NCBI RefSeq assembly: GCF_030864355.1
Contig: NC_083397.1
Location: 1,550,001 to 1,614,000 of the forward strand
Length of the DNA stretch: 64,000 bases
Direction of reading: 5' to 3'
Origin: Cutaneotrichosporon cavernicola
Lineage: Eukaryota > Basidiomycota > Tremellomycetes > Trichosporonales > Trichosporonaceae
Shown: one piece after another, positions 36,084-46,313 of the stretch
How the letters are laid out: each line of letters opens with the position of its first letter
How positions within the stretch are numbered: the stretch's first letter is position 1
Made by a program: the position numbers and the translations under genes
The notes under the pieces: generated by a model
Database searches by the model: none
What the model was told of the DNA's origin: nothing
Seen by the model: only the letters and a program-made list of their open reading frames with translations

Positions 36084-36810
36084 CTAGGAGCGAGGCTTGT
36101 GGCTTGGGCGGCCGCTTGGGCGGTGACTGGGGCGCGGGCTCGGGCGGGGGAACGGGAACGACGTGCATGGAGCTGGCCCACACGGCCCGCGGTCCGGGGC
36201 GCCCCAAACCTGGTTTCTTGGGTCAGTTTATCCTCTGAAAAAACACACGTGTTGCCACCAGTGCAGCTCCACACTTGAACCTGGTTGCCGTTCATATCGC
36301 GTCCGTCCGTGTTGTCGAGGCAAAGGCCTGGTGTCAATACTTTCCAGGTTGGGCGTACCCATGCCGACGAGGGCGAGGCGGTTATCATCGGTCCAGAACC
36401 AGTTCTGTTCGGGTGCGTTACTGTTGCATGTCCCTGTTGTTAGCCTGATGAGGGAGGACGTACGGATGGTGACCTTGCTCCCATTCATCGGGTCTGTGTT
36501 AAACATAACAAAAAATGATGGCGCACCTTTACCAGCGTCGAGGCAGAACCGCGTCCCGGCAACGCGGACGATACCGGGCTCGTCGTGGGCCACGACCCAC
36601 GACTGGGTTTGTACGCCCTTGCAGTCCGTTCTACGTCAGCACCCTTACAGAAAAGACGAACATTACGACCGGCGTGAGGCTGCGTAGGAGGCCGCCCTTG
36701 ACGGAGAGACACTGGCTGGTCTCGCCGAACGTTCCGCGGAGCAGCTCATGTCCCGGGTCCGGGATGGATGTGGCACCCACAAGGAGGAGGAGGGAGAGGA
36801 GAGCCAGCAT
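36084..36810 (-). CDS. Small secreted beta-trefoil (ricin B-type) lectin-like protein
   Basis: Six exons: 36810-36649, 36617-36533, 36493-36464, 36433-36359, 36327-36249 and 36216-36084; 187 aa. An N-terminal signal peptide (MLALLSLLLLVGATS) precedes three short trefoil repeats with QSW, QNWFW and NQVW motifs and LCLD or FCLDAG Cys-Leu-Asp units. The C-terminus is Pro/Arg/Ser-rich. Introns 2-5 are firm. Intron 1 (36648-36618) is my best solution; it keeps the trefoil spacing but places Phe where relatives have a Cys. Proteins of this kind are carbohydrate-binding and extracellular; there is no catalytic domain. A start nine codons upstream at 36837 is also possible. Confidence 0.65.
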
Positions 36811-37708
36811 GTATGTAGGCTGTTTGTGTTCGTTCAAGGGGTGAAGAGGAAAGTGCGACGGCTCCTTTCATACATGTTCATACATGTACATGTCGCCACT
36901 TTGAGCTTGGCGGTGTCGGCGACGTCGCCGACGATGCCGTCGGAAACGCATCTGCCACTGCTCCCTCCGCCAAAGTATGTGGGGAGTGTCGTATACTGAC
37001 ATTTGCCATAGACATTCCATCGAGGCATTCCAGCATTCCTTCCTTGAAATAGCGCAAGCGGTGCGGGTGGAACATTCCGTCGGTGTGGTCTGAGTTCCGC
37101 ATTCCGCCTACAATTGTGCGGCTCTCTGTGCGGCGTTGCTTCAACGTCTGCGTCAAGTGCCTAAAAGCCGCTCATCGACCCAGCACCTCGACTTCGCCGA
37201 CGGAAGCCAAACATTTTTTTCCTCCGTGCGGCGTCCCAATACCGCTGACGTCGCCGACCATGTCATCAATCAGGCTTGGGCCCGTCTTAGCGTCAGCGAT
37301 CCCCCGGTCAGTATTCTTGGACCGGAGCTGCGGAATGGTGAGTGGACCTGATCTCAGCATAATAGCAATCTCGTTCGAGGCACAATGACCCGGCGAGCGC
37401 ATACTTGCCCCTTTCATGCCGCTCGTTAAAGGTAGCGAGTTCGGCAGCAGGCGAGACATGACGTGAGACATAACATGTGCAGCTCCGTCACGAGTTTAAC
37501 GTGGTCCCCATGTGGGCCATGCCATGTGGACGACCCTATTTGGGTTGACATTCAAGACGTGTTGCGACAAAGAGGTGTGTCGTCATCATAACTCGCAGCC
37601 TGCCTGTTCCCACGGCCTCCAACGATGTCCAAAACCCCTCGACGCGGTGCTGCACCACTCCCTCATTGCCTCGCGGCGGTGCTGATCATAATTGCATACA
37701 CTCTCCAT
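36811..37708. other. Interval without supported gene
   Basis: Contains the lectin promoter and the 3' side of the SnoaL-like gene. Minus-strand frames at 36878-37156 and 37172-37471 have no recognisable domain or splice pattern. GC-rich palindromic CGGCGACGTCGCCG sits near 36914. Confidence 0.35.
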
Positions 37709-38215
37709 CTACTTCTGAGTCTGACGGTCAGCTTCATCCACACACTATCGCCCTACTGCCCACCTATCGCCCACTCACAATGAACACCTGGTAGAACTTG
37801 ATCTTGGGCTCCGGTGCGCCGCCGTCGGTAAGCAGGCGCGCGGACCACTCGATGCCCTCCTTGCGCGTCCCGTCCTTCATGTCGTACGCGACGGTACCGT
37901 ACATCATGACCTCGTTGGGGTTCTTGCCCGCAAACACGCCCTGGCAGATATGGGTGCGCCCCGCAACAGCCTCCCATCCCTTCTGGCGCCAGCCCAGGAT
38001 ACCTGTTTGTCAGTCGTTTCGTATTATTGAATCTCACCTTCGTGGCCGTTGAACGTCGCGGGGCCCATGACGAGCGTCGCGTCCGGCGCATACAGGTCCA
38101 CATAGTGCTGGTGGCCGACGGGTCCGACGTCGCTCGCCGCATACAGGCGGTGAACGAGGGACTGGATCTTGGGCGAGATCGAGTCGTTGATGTTGGAGAC
38201 GTTGGGGTTGGGCAT
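37709..38215 (-). CDS. SnoaL/NTF2-like small protein
   Basis: Three exons: 38215-38038, 38002-37779 and 37720-37709; 137 aa. The pattern (an N-terminal helix ending RLYAASD, then HYVDLYAPDATLVMGP, FNGHEGI, and a closing strand KIKFYQVFI) is that of the NTF2-like cone fold with a hydrophobic pocket. The last exon is twelve bases, reached through an intron ending GCTGACCGTCAG; without it the frame ends four codons later in the intron. Family members act as cyclases, isomerases, dehydratases or binding proteins, so the substrate cannot be assigned. It lies just downstream of the aromatic-ring fusion gene on the same strand, which makes a metabolic role plausible. Confidence 0.75.
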
Positions 38216-38686
38216 GGTGGGTGTGTGGTGGACAAGTGGACAAGTCGAGCTGGATGAGTGAATGAGTTGGAGTTTGTGTCGCGTGTGAGTCAGCCGGCTT
38301 GATCCATGTCATCATCGTGAAATCACCCGAATACCGATAAGCAAACGGCTTTCGGGCACCGGACTTACGATACCTTGGCGGGTGGCAGAACGATACAATA
38401 TCCTCCTTGTCGTCCACCTGCTCGTGCTCGGCGGGTCGGCGGCCATGCATAGTCGGAGGCGCCTGCCGGGCACTTGCTCAACGGTGACTTGGGCGTCTCC
38501 AACAGCTGAGGCGGCATCGGGATGTCCGATCGGATCGGCACCGGCGACAAAACGGTGTCTGGGGCGCCGCGGGGTACCGCGGCAGTTCCGTCCAGTGGGC
38601 TGTGCGGCGCAGGTTGGATTGTTCCGCTCGTCCTCCGCTCTCCGCTTTGGTTGCAATGCTAATGATATGTGCATAATGTTCCTAAT
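38216..38686. other. Spacer between SnoaL-like gene and fusion gene
   Basis: 471 bases with the promoter of the SnoaL-like gene and the 3' UTR of the fusion gene. No gene seen. Confidence 0.4.
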
Positions 38687-40765
38687 CTACAACCAAACAG
38701 TGGTGGCGCACATGACGAGCTCCTGCTCGGTGCTCAGCTTGAGTTCGTCGACGACCTCGAAGCCCTTGTCGCTCGTGTATGCGAGCATCTGGACGAAGCC
38801 CTCCTCCGAGTCAGTGAGGGTCATGAACACCTCTCCCTTAGGTCCGAGGTTGGGGCAGACGGCGATGGCGTTGGCCCACCCGCCCGACGTCCTGGTCTGG
38901 AAGCGGTGCGTGGCCTCAGTGCTCGCAAACGTGCCGTCTGGTCGAAGGTTCCAAGCAGTGACATAGCCCAGGGTGGCCTTCTCGAGGCCGCGGGTTGAGC
39001 CAAACACCACATCAGCCATTGGCGAAAGGCGAACCTCGTCGGCCCAGAACTTGTCATGGTCCTTCTCGTCGGGGATGATGCAGCCGCCCTCGATGAACTC
39101 GAGCTTGGAGTCGTCCGTGAGGCGGAACGCGTCGACGTACGACGAGTGCTCCTGAAGCGAGTAGACGATACGGCCGTTGGGGTGGGGCCACGCGTGGCGC
39201 GGGCCGTCGTGAGGACGCGTCGCAATGTTCTTGGACGCCTCAGTGAGGAGGCCCGTCTCCCGATCAACGTGGTACATCCATACGCAGTTGCGCCCAATGT
39301 CAGCGACATAAAGCTTGGTGCCGTCTGGCGAGAGGTCGGCCGAGTGCCCTCCGTGCCGCAAGCCGCCAAAGTCCATCGTGCCGTTGGCCTTGTTCTTCTC
39401 CTGGCCGTTGAGGAGGTTGAAGTTCTGCACGGCTGGCTGATCGAGGAGCGTACCGTTGTCGTCCACGAGGAACGTGTCCACCTGCGGCCCGCACGCCGAA
39501 TACATCGCCTTGTTGTTGCTGCACACGTACCCCGACATGAACTTTGAGGGGACGTTGCGCGAGATCTTGGTCGTCGCGTACTCGCCACCGTGCACAATGT
39601 CGTAGCTCGTCAACTTAGGTGGCTCTCCCCACACCGTGGCGTACAGCGTCTTGCCGTCGGGGCTGACGTCCAGCCAGTTGTGCCCACCGGACGCCTCGTT
39701 AACCGTGCGAAGGTTGAGCTTGCGGGCCAGCACATCAAACGTGATCGTGTAGAGGTACGGCGAACGGAAAGTGCCCATGAGGATGTCGTACGACGTCGGC
39801 GCGACTGCCATGGCGATGCAACGGCCAACCTTGGCTGGCGCCTCGACTGCGCCCCAGTGTCCGACGTTCTCGAGGACCACCACGCTACCCTTGCCGTTGG
39901 GAATCTCGGCTGCCCACTGGCGCACCGCGTCTGGGCTGCCGAGGTAGTCCTCAGCGCCGCCAATAATGTGGACCGGGATAGGGGTCTTGGAGCCGTCGAC
40001 CGACGGGGCCTTGGAAAGAGCGAGGCAGGCCGCGGCGTAGGCCTCCGGCTTGGTGGTCGCCACAAGGTCGCGGATAAAGGCGCACGTAGCAAAGTCAGAG
40101 GCAGCAACGACCTTGGCAACAGCAGTCGAGGCGACCGCGTTCGCAATGCCGCTGAGACCCTTGGCCGTGCTGGCCGCCTTGGCACGTCCCTTCATGTTCT
40201 CCTTCACCGCGGGCGGGAGATTACGCACGGGGTGGAGGAGGATGAGCTGCTCGACGCGGTCGGAGTTCTTCTCGGTGAAGAGCGAAGTGATGGTCTGCCG
40301 TTAGTCGCTGTCCAAGAGCCAGTCATGGTGGCTTCTGAAGGTGCAAGCTGGGAACGAGGCGTATCGCGCTGGGTAGGTACCGTGGCGTTGAGCACAGCTC
40401 CCTCTTCTCCACTCTCTTCTCTCTGACTCTCAGAGACAACTCACTCCATTCATCGAGTGACCAGCGAGAATGACGCGGCTGAGGTTGAGTTTATCGAGGA
40501 CGTCCCCGATGTCGTCGATGTAGTTCTGGATGTCGGGCTCACGACCAGAGTAGTCGCTCTGACCATGGCCATCCATGTCGTACGCGTACACGTCGCGGTC
40601 CTTGGTGAGGCCCGAGCACTCCAATGCAGGAAGCCAGAACGCCGACGAGCCGCCGAGGCCGTGGATGGCAACGACGGGCGCCTTGGTCGACGGCGTGGCC
40701 GGCGCCGAGTGAGCGTAGTAGATCTTGCGCCCAGAGCCGAGAGTGAGGTAGTCGGACACGAACAT
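38687..40765 (-). CDS. Fusion: alpha/beta-hydrolase (enol-lactone/carboxymuconolactone hydrolase-like) + carboxy-cis,cis-muconate cyclase
   Basis: Two exons: 40765-40445 and 40294-38687, 642 aa, one uninterrupted frame. Residues 1-~265 are an alpha/beta-hydrolase of the PcaD type: HGLGG oxyanion motif, nucleophile Ser104 in GHSMNG, acid Asp223 and His253 in NVGHWGAVEAP. After a ~15-residue linker, residues ~280-642 are a beta-propeller of the fungal 3-carboxymuconate lactonizing enzyme family (MGTFRSPYLYTITFD, SGGHNWLDVSPDGKTLYATV, GLRHGGHSADLSPDGTKLYV), of near full family length. Known chemistry: the cyclase makes 3-carboxymuconolactone and a hydrolase then yields 3-oxoadipate. Both steps on one chain would channel an unstable lactone (inference). 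No stop, start signal or intron separates the halves. Confidence 0.88.
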
Positions 40766-41228
40766 TGTCAGTGAGTGTGTAACGGTGAGAGGGGATGTAC
40801 CGCGTCGTCGAGAATATGAGCGCGGGCCATGGCAACGCGAGTTGGATACGAGTTACCCGGTGCTGGTGTAATCTTGGAGCTTTGTAGAAGTCGGATGACC
40901 CGATCGGCGATCTTCCTTTCGGCGTGCCTGGCCGGGATGGCCGGGTCAACCCCGCCCCGGTCTTCGTCTTCTACATCCAACAGCAACTTTTGTCCGTTAC
41001 GTTGGTCTTGCAATGTCACCGCCCACCTTGACCTCGTATCGCGCCGTGTTCTTCTACACGGCTCCAAACAGGACTCGGGTCTGATCTGGTGCAGAACAAT
41101 TAGGTGCAGAACAACAAAATGGATCCATCACAATATGCCCAAATGCCCCCGCGGCAAACCCGGGCAGCCTATTTTCTATGTTTGATACGGTAGTGTTTTA
41201 TCGGCAAAATACCCGACCAGCCAGGCCA
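40766..41228. other. Promoter region of the fusion gene
   Basis: 463 bases between the fusion gene start and the 3' end of the deacetylase gene, both minus strand. A direct repeat of TTAGGTGCAGAACAA-like sequence lies near 41089-41116. No gene seen. Confidence 0.4.
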
Positions 41229-42656
41229 TTAGTGGGCCTTGCCGTTGACCTCGGTGCGCGGCCGCAGCACGTTACCGCTGGCAATCTCGGGGTTGCGGTA
41301 CACCTCCTTGCCCATGACCCAAGTGGAGCGGAGGGAACCGTCCCAGCCGAACACGACGAGATCGGCATCAAAGCCGACATTGAGTTGGCCCTTTGTTTGC
41401 GCGACCCGCCCACCGAGCATCTGCGCCGGGTGATATGTCGCGCAGACAAGCGCCTGTGGGATAGTGATGCCGGCCCACTGGGAGAGGTTGCCGATACACT
41501 GGTAGAACGGGATGGCAGAGCCAGCGAGCGTGTCTGTCCCTTCCAGCACGACGCGCAGGCCCTCCTTGTGGAAGCTGAAGCCGCCGCGCCAGTGGTGCAG
41601 ACCGTCGGGGAGGGTGGGGTCGAGGATCCACTGCGCATCGGTGACGAGGATGCAGCGATCGGGAGCAGCGCCGTACGCAATCCGCACAGTGTTTGGGTGG
41701 AGGTGAAGCCCATCTGCAATGATGCCATAGTATGGCCGCGCGTCAGTCTCGCCGAGTAGACCCACGAGACCGGGGTCGCGGTGGTGGATGGGAGGCATAG
41801 CGTTGAACAAGTGGGTGATCATGTTGGCGCCGCGCGCCACAGCCTGCTGTCCCTGCTTGAGGTTGGCGTCCGAGTGGCCGATGCTAAAGATGACGCCGCG
41901 CTTCGTGAGCGGCTCGATGCAGTCCATAACGCCCTCAACGTCGGGCGCCGCCGTGATCATCTTGACACCCTCCTGGTCGAGGCCGTCCTTGCCGTATACG
42001 GCGTCAAACGCATCGATGGGAGGAGTGGTGTTGGCAGTCAAGAGGAGCTCGGTGGTGTGCATCCCCTTGCGGTCCGGGTGGAGGAACGGGCCCTCGGCGT
42101 GGTAGCCAAGGATGTGAGCCGAGTTCTTGCTCGAGCGGGGCGCAAGCAGGCGGAGGAGCTGGTGTGAGCATGTTTCAGTGTAGCTGGGAGAGAAGGCGAA
42201 TCTGAGCTGGGAGTGACGAGGAACGCCACCGCACCCATTATTGATAACTCGGCCTCCACCACCGCATCCACCTCCTTCCCTTTGTCGACTCACCTTGGCA
42301 TACAGCTCCTCCTTCTGGGTAATAATGGTCGGCACAAGAGACGTCGTGCCCGTCTCAACGATACGCTCCGCGACGTGGTCCAGGCCAGCGAGGTACTTGT
42401 CGTTGCCGCCAGGCCCGAGCTCGACGTCGGAGAAGTCGACACCATACGCGCCGTTGATCTGTACATCGATCAAGCCTGGAGAGAGGATGCCACCATCGAG
42501 GTCAACGACCCGCGATGGCCGCTGGCAAGTCGTGAAGAAGTTCTCCTGGCCTGCGATGATGAGGCCCGTCGTCGTGTCGACATACAGGTCGCCCTTGAGC
42601 GCCGTGCCGTCAGGCATGGCGATGAAGCCGTTGGTGAAGCGCACAATGTCAGTCAT
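41229..42656 (-). CDS. DAC1: N-acetylglucosamine-6-phosphate deacetylase
   Basis: Two exons: 42656-42294 and 42158-41229; 430 aa. This is an amidohydrolase-fold enzyme with SPGLIDVQINGAYG, the metal/substrate motif YHAEGPFLHPDRKG, GHSDAN, HLFNAMPPIHHRDPG and the catalytic Asp in ILVTDA. Reaction: GlcNAc-6-phosphate to glucosamine-6-phosphate plus acetate, in the cytosol, the second step of GlcNAc catabolism. It is divergently paired with the deaminase gene that performs the next step. The 135-nt intron is a multiple of three and has no stop, so a retained form would insert 45 residues into the protein. Confidence 0.95.
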   Translation of the reverse strand: MTDIVRFTNGFIAMPDGTALKGDLYVDTTTGLIIAGQENFFTTCQRPSRVVDLDGGILSPGLIDVQINGAYGVDFSDVELGPGGNDKYLAGLDHVAERIVETGTTSLVPTIITQKEELYAKVSRQREGGGCGGGGRVINNGCGGVPRHSQLRFAFSPSYTETCSHQLLRLLAPRSSKNSAHILGYHAEGPFLHPDRKGMHTTELLLTANTTPPIDAFDAVYGKDGLDQEGVKMITAAPDVEGVMDCIEPLTKRGVIFSIGHSDANLKQGQQAVARGANMITHLFNAMPPIHHRDPGLVGLLGETDARPYYGIIADGLHLHPNTVRIAYGAAPDRCILVTDAQWILDPTLPDGLHHWRGGFSFHKEGLRVVLEGTDTLAGSAIPFYQCIGNLSQWAGITIPQALVCATYHPAQMLGGRVAQTKGQLNVGFDADLVVFGWDGSLRSTWVMGKEVYRNPEIASGNVLRPRTEVNGKAH

Positions 42657-43254
42657 GGTGGTGTGAGGGGGATGACGAGCAAAGCCGTGTCAGCTGGCCT
42701 TTTTGTTTTGCATTGCACCAGAGAATCAAAGTTGGAACGTGCGGTGTGCGCGGTGACGTTGTGGGGCACCTGGGTGTTATCACTCGCCGAATGCGCCGAG
42801 CGCGCCGACGCGGGTCAAGTTCAACAACTTGGGGCGCGGCTCTAGCTACTTGGGACTGCGTCTCCGATCTCCCTGGCCTGGCTAGGCTGAATGAGTCATG
42901 AACCACGTCCACTGTAAGATGTGGGGTGGAGGATCTGGAACTTGCCATCAAGATGAGTCAAAACAAACTCGGCGTCTTTGCCGAAATGATATTATCGATT
43001 GTTTCGTGAGTCCCCAGTTGCCACAGCGGTTGAATAGAACGGCGAAAGCGCCGGAAATTGTATGGGCCACCAACCCCGCATTCATCCACATTGACAACCC
43101 TACAGCTGCAGCCCGTCCGACGCCGGCAGGCATGCCGACATGACCATCGCCGCTCTGGCCTCTACACTGGCGCACGTTGCTGCTCCGCACGCTTCTTTAA
43201 GAACTTTGGCAGGGGAGGTCTCAACTCCAACTCACCCCGATCCATCGAAACAAC
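42657..43254. promoter_or_regulatory. Shared promoter of the GlcNAc catabolic pair
   Basis: 598 bases between divergent deacetylase and deaminase starts, the arrangement found in fungal NAG clusters, where both genes are induced together by GlcNAc. No specific operator could be recognised by eye. Confidence 0.5.
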
Positions 43255-44386
43255 ATGCGTCTCACTATCCGCGACAACAAGGAGCAGGCCGGCGCCTACA
43301 TTGCCGACTACATCGCCAAGCGCATCAACGCGTTCGAGCCTAGGGAGGGTCACCCCAACTTTGTTCTCGGCCTCCCGACTGGCGGGACTCCCATGCCTGT
43401 GTACAGGCGCCTCGTCGAGCTGTACAACGATGGCAAGGTCTCGTTCAAGGATGTCATCACCTGTGAGTTTTGAGGTCAAGGTGGTTTGCTGACGGCAGTC
43501 AACATGGACGAGTACGTCGGCATCCCCCGCGACCACCCCGAGTCGTACCACACGTTCATGTTCAAGAACTTCTTCTCCCTGACTGACATCAAGTGAGTGT
43601 TGTTGTTGCTGTGAGACCTGGATGCGTGAATGCGCATGTTGCTTGGTGGCTTCGACCCAGTGGCTGGCCGGATGGAGCAGCTCCTCTCTAGAGGTGCGAG
43701 CTCGGGTGTACGGTGGCCTGACCTACCCCTGTTGCCGCTGGTATCGTCGTCGGCAGCTCATCAGTACTGAGCAACTTTGCTTTCGCCTTCCACGCCTGTC
43801 TTCCACATTTTCCCCTGGAGCTCCACTAACAAAAAGCCCTAAGAACACCAACATCCTCGACGGTAACGCCAAGGACCTGCACGGCGAGTGCGAGGCCTAC
43901 GAGGCCAAGATCAAGGCTGTCGGCGGCATCGACCTCTTCCTCGGCGGCATTGGTGTTGACGGGCACGTGGCGTTCAACGAGCCCGGCTCGTCGCTGAGCT
44001 CGCGCACTCGCATCAAGACGCTCGCTTACGACACAATTGTCGCCAACGCGCGCTTCTTCGACAACAACCTTGATCTCGTCCCCCGCATGTCCCTCACCGT
44101 CGGTGTGCAGACCGTCATGGACGCGTGTGAGGTCGTTCTCCTCGCGACCGGACAGAACAAGGCGCTCGCGATCTCGCAGATGATCGAGGGTGGCATCAAC
44201 CACATGGTTACCGCGTCTGCGCTCCAGATGCACCCCTGGGCACTGGTTGTGTGTGACGAGGACGCGACGGCTGAGCTCCGTGTCAAGACCGTCAAGTACT
44301 TTAAGAGTATCGAAAAGGTCCAGGACGAGGTGGATGCCAAGTACGGCGACTCTACACTCCGCCTGAACCACCCCACTCAGGTTTAG
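43255..44386 (+). CDS. NAG1: Glucosamine-6-phosphate deaminase (NagB type)
   Basis: Three exons: 43255-43462, 43499-43592 and 43837-44386; 283 aa. Motifs: [20 protein letters not shown] (phosphate loop), [40 protein letters not shown] and TRIKTL. Reaction: glucosamine-6-phosphate to fructose-6-phosphate plus ammonia. The second intron is 244 nt, long for this locus, and ends CTAACAAAAAG; this AG gives the in-frame [12 protein letters not shown] expected of the family, whereas the next AG would break the frame. Confidence 0.96.
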
Positions 44387-44878
44387 AAGGCTTTGATTAT
44401 ATTAGAGGGCGGTGTGCCAGGACGCCGTTCGTATGTAGTGTATATAAGCAGATATATGCATCTGCTAGTGTCAGTATAAGACTGTTGTTCTGATTGTTGT
44501 AGGACGTTGCTGGGGTGCGCTGGGGTGGCATCCGGAAATCTAAACGCCGGCTGATCGGCACGGCGGGATTTTGATGGGCTTTATCAGCAAGTCTTGATCG
44601 CGTCGTGTTCATATCAAGTTACGCCCAGGCAATCTCATTCTCGGAGTCACTCGGATAAGCTCAGTCCCCAAGCACTCGGTATGCACACGTACATCCCGCG
44701 AAAAACCGAACGTCTTTTGGCACGGCACCCCGGTGAGCCGCGGTGAAAGGATTGGTGTTAGGGGTCGGGAGACCCGACCGGGGCCAACAACGCCGAACCC
44801 GCCATTAGTCACCGCACACCTAAGCCCGTATATACCCAGCGACGTCAGGCGTCTTCCATCACTTCTCTATTGCTCAAA
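44387..44878. other. Spacer with TATA-like and thiolase promoter sequence
   Basis: 492 bases; TATATAAGCAGATATA near 44440 follows the deaminase gene, and CCCGTATATACCC near 44824-44836 lies ~45 bases before the thiolase start and may be its TATA element. No gene seen. Confidence 0.4.
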
Positions 44879-46313
44879 ATGATGCGCTCGGCTCTCCCTC
44901 TCCGTTCTATGCGCTTCGCGGTGCAGCGCCGCGGCATGGCGTCTGCCGCGCGCGACGCCCTCCTCAAGGAATCGCCTGACGATGTCGTCATCACGGTAAG
45001 TGGGCATTGGCAGCCGGACGACACCTCAAGGATAGAGTCTGACCCCAGTACGCGCGCCGGACGCCGCTCACGCGTGGCAAGAAGGGCGGGCTCCGCGACA
45101 CGTCCGCCGACGGCCTGCTGTACAAGATGCTCAAGGGCGGCATTGCCGAGAGTGGCATCAAGCCTGAGCAGGTGCAGGACATTGTTGCAGGCACGTGTCA
45201 CGCTCCTTCGCCTTGTTACGAGGTGCGCGCCGCGTCGCTCGCGGCGGGATTCCCCGAGTCCACGCCTGCTGAGGCCGTCAACCGCCTTTGTGGATCTGGC
45301 CTCATGGCGCTCCGCCACGTCTCGGACTCGATCCGTGCTGGTGACATTGACATTGGTGTTGCCGTCGGCTACGAGTCGATGTCGAGCAAGTGAGTTTTGG
45401 TGTGGATTGGGCACATGGGACCCGTCCGGCAGCGGGATTTGTGTGACTGGATCTAGCTGGAATATGTGCTGACTTGAGCCCTCGCCCCACCCCTGTATTC
45501 AAGGAGGCGGCGATCCTCGAGAACCAGTCGTCTGTTGACTGTGCCAAGCCCATGGGCTGGACCTCGGAGATGCTCGCGCTCGACTACGACATCTCGCGCC
45601 AGAAGCAGGACGAGTATGGTCTGATGTCGCACAACCGTGCCGAGGCCGCGCAGAAGGAGGGACGCTTCGACGCCGAGATTATGCCGATCGAGACTACTGT
45701 CCTCGCGGACCCCGAGAAGCCCGACGGCGAGCGCACACCGCTGACCGTTGACAAGGACGATGGCATTCGCCACGGCCTCACGATGGACAAGATGATCAAG
45801 GCCAAGCCAGCGTTCAAGGGGATGGGTGACGAGCGGTCGACGGGGCCCAACTCGTCACAGGTGACGGACGGTGCTGCGATGGCTGTCCTCATGCGCCGCT
45901 CCAAGGCTGAGGAGCTCGGCCTGCCAGTCTTGGCGACGCACAAGGGCACTTCGGTTGTTGGTGTGAGCCCTCGGGTGATGGGCATCGGACCCGTTGAGGC
46001 TATCCCTGCCGTTCTCAAGCGTGCCGGGATTGAGGTCGGCGACGTTGACCTCTTCGAGATCAACGAGGCGTTCGGGAGTATGTACGCGTACTGCGTTGAG
46101 AAGCTTGGCCTTGACATTGCCAAGGTCAACCCCAACGGCGGTGGTATTGCGCTCGGCCACCCCCTCGGCGCAACTGGTGTGCGCCAGGTCGTGACGGGCG
46201 TGTCTGAGCTTCGTCGCCGCCAGAAGGAGGGTGAGGCCAAGGGCAAGCAGGTGCTCGTCACCTCGATGTGCATCGGCTCGGGCATGGGTGCCGCCGGCCT
46301 CTTTGTTGTGTAA
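44879..46313 (+). CDS. Thiolase (POT1-type 3-ketoacyl-CoA / possible 3-oxoadipyl-CoA thiolase)
   Basis: Three exons: 44879-44995, 45049-45389 and 45479-46313; 430 aa. Catalytic Cys lies in AVNRLCGSGLMAL. His is in NPNGGGIALGHPLGATG and the second Cys in TSMCIGSGMGAAG. The N-terminus (MMRSALPLRSMRFAVQRRGM) is Arg/Ser-rich and lacks acids, as in mitochondrial presequences; no clear PTS2 is seen. The family cleaves 3-ketoacyl-CoAs in beta-oxidation, and fungal 3-oxoadipyl-CoA thiolases belong to the same group. Its place 4 kb from the carboxymuconate fusion makes the latter attractive but unproven. Confidence 0.88.
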
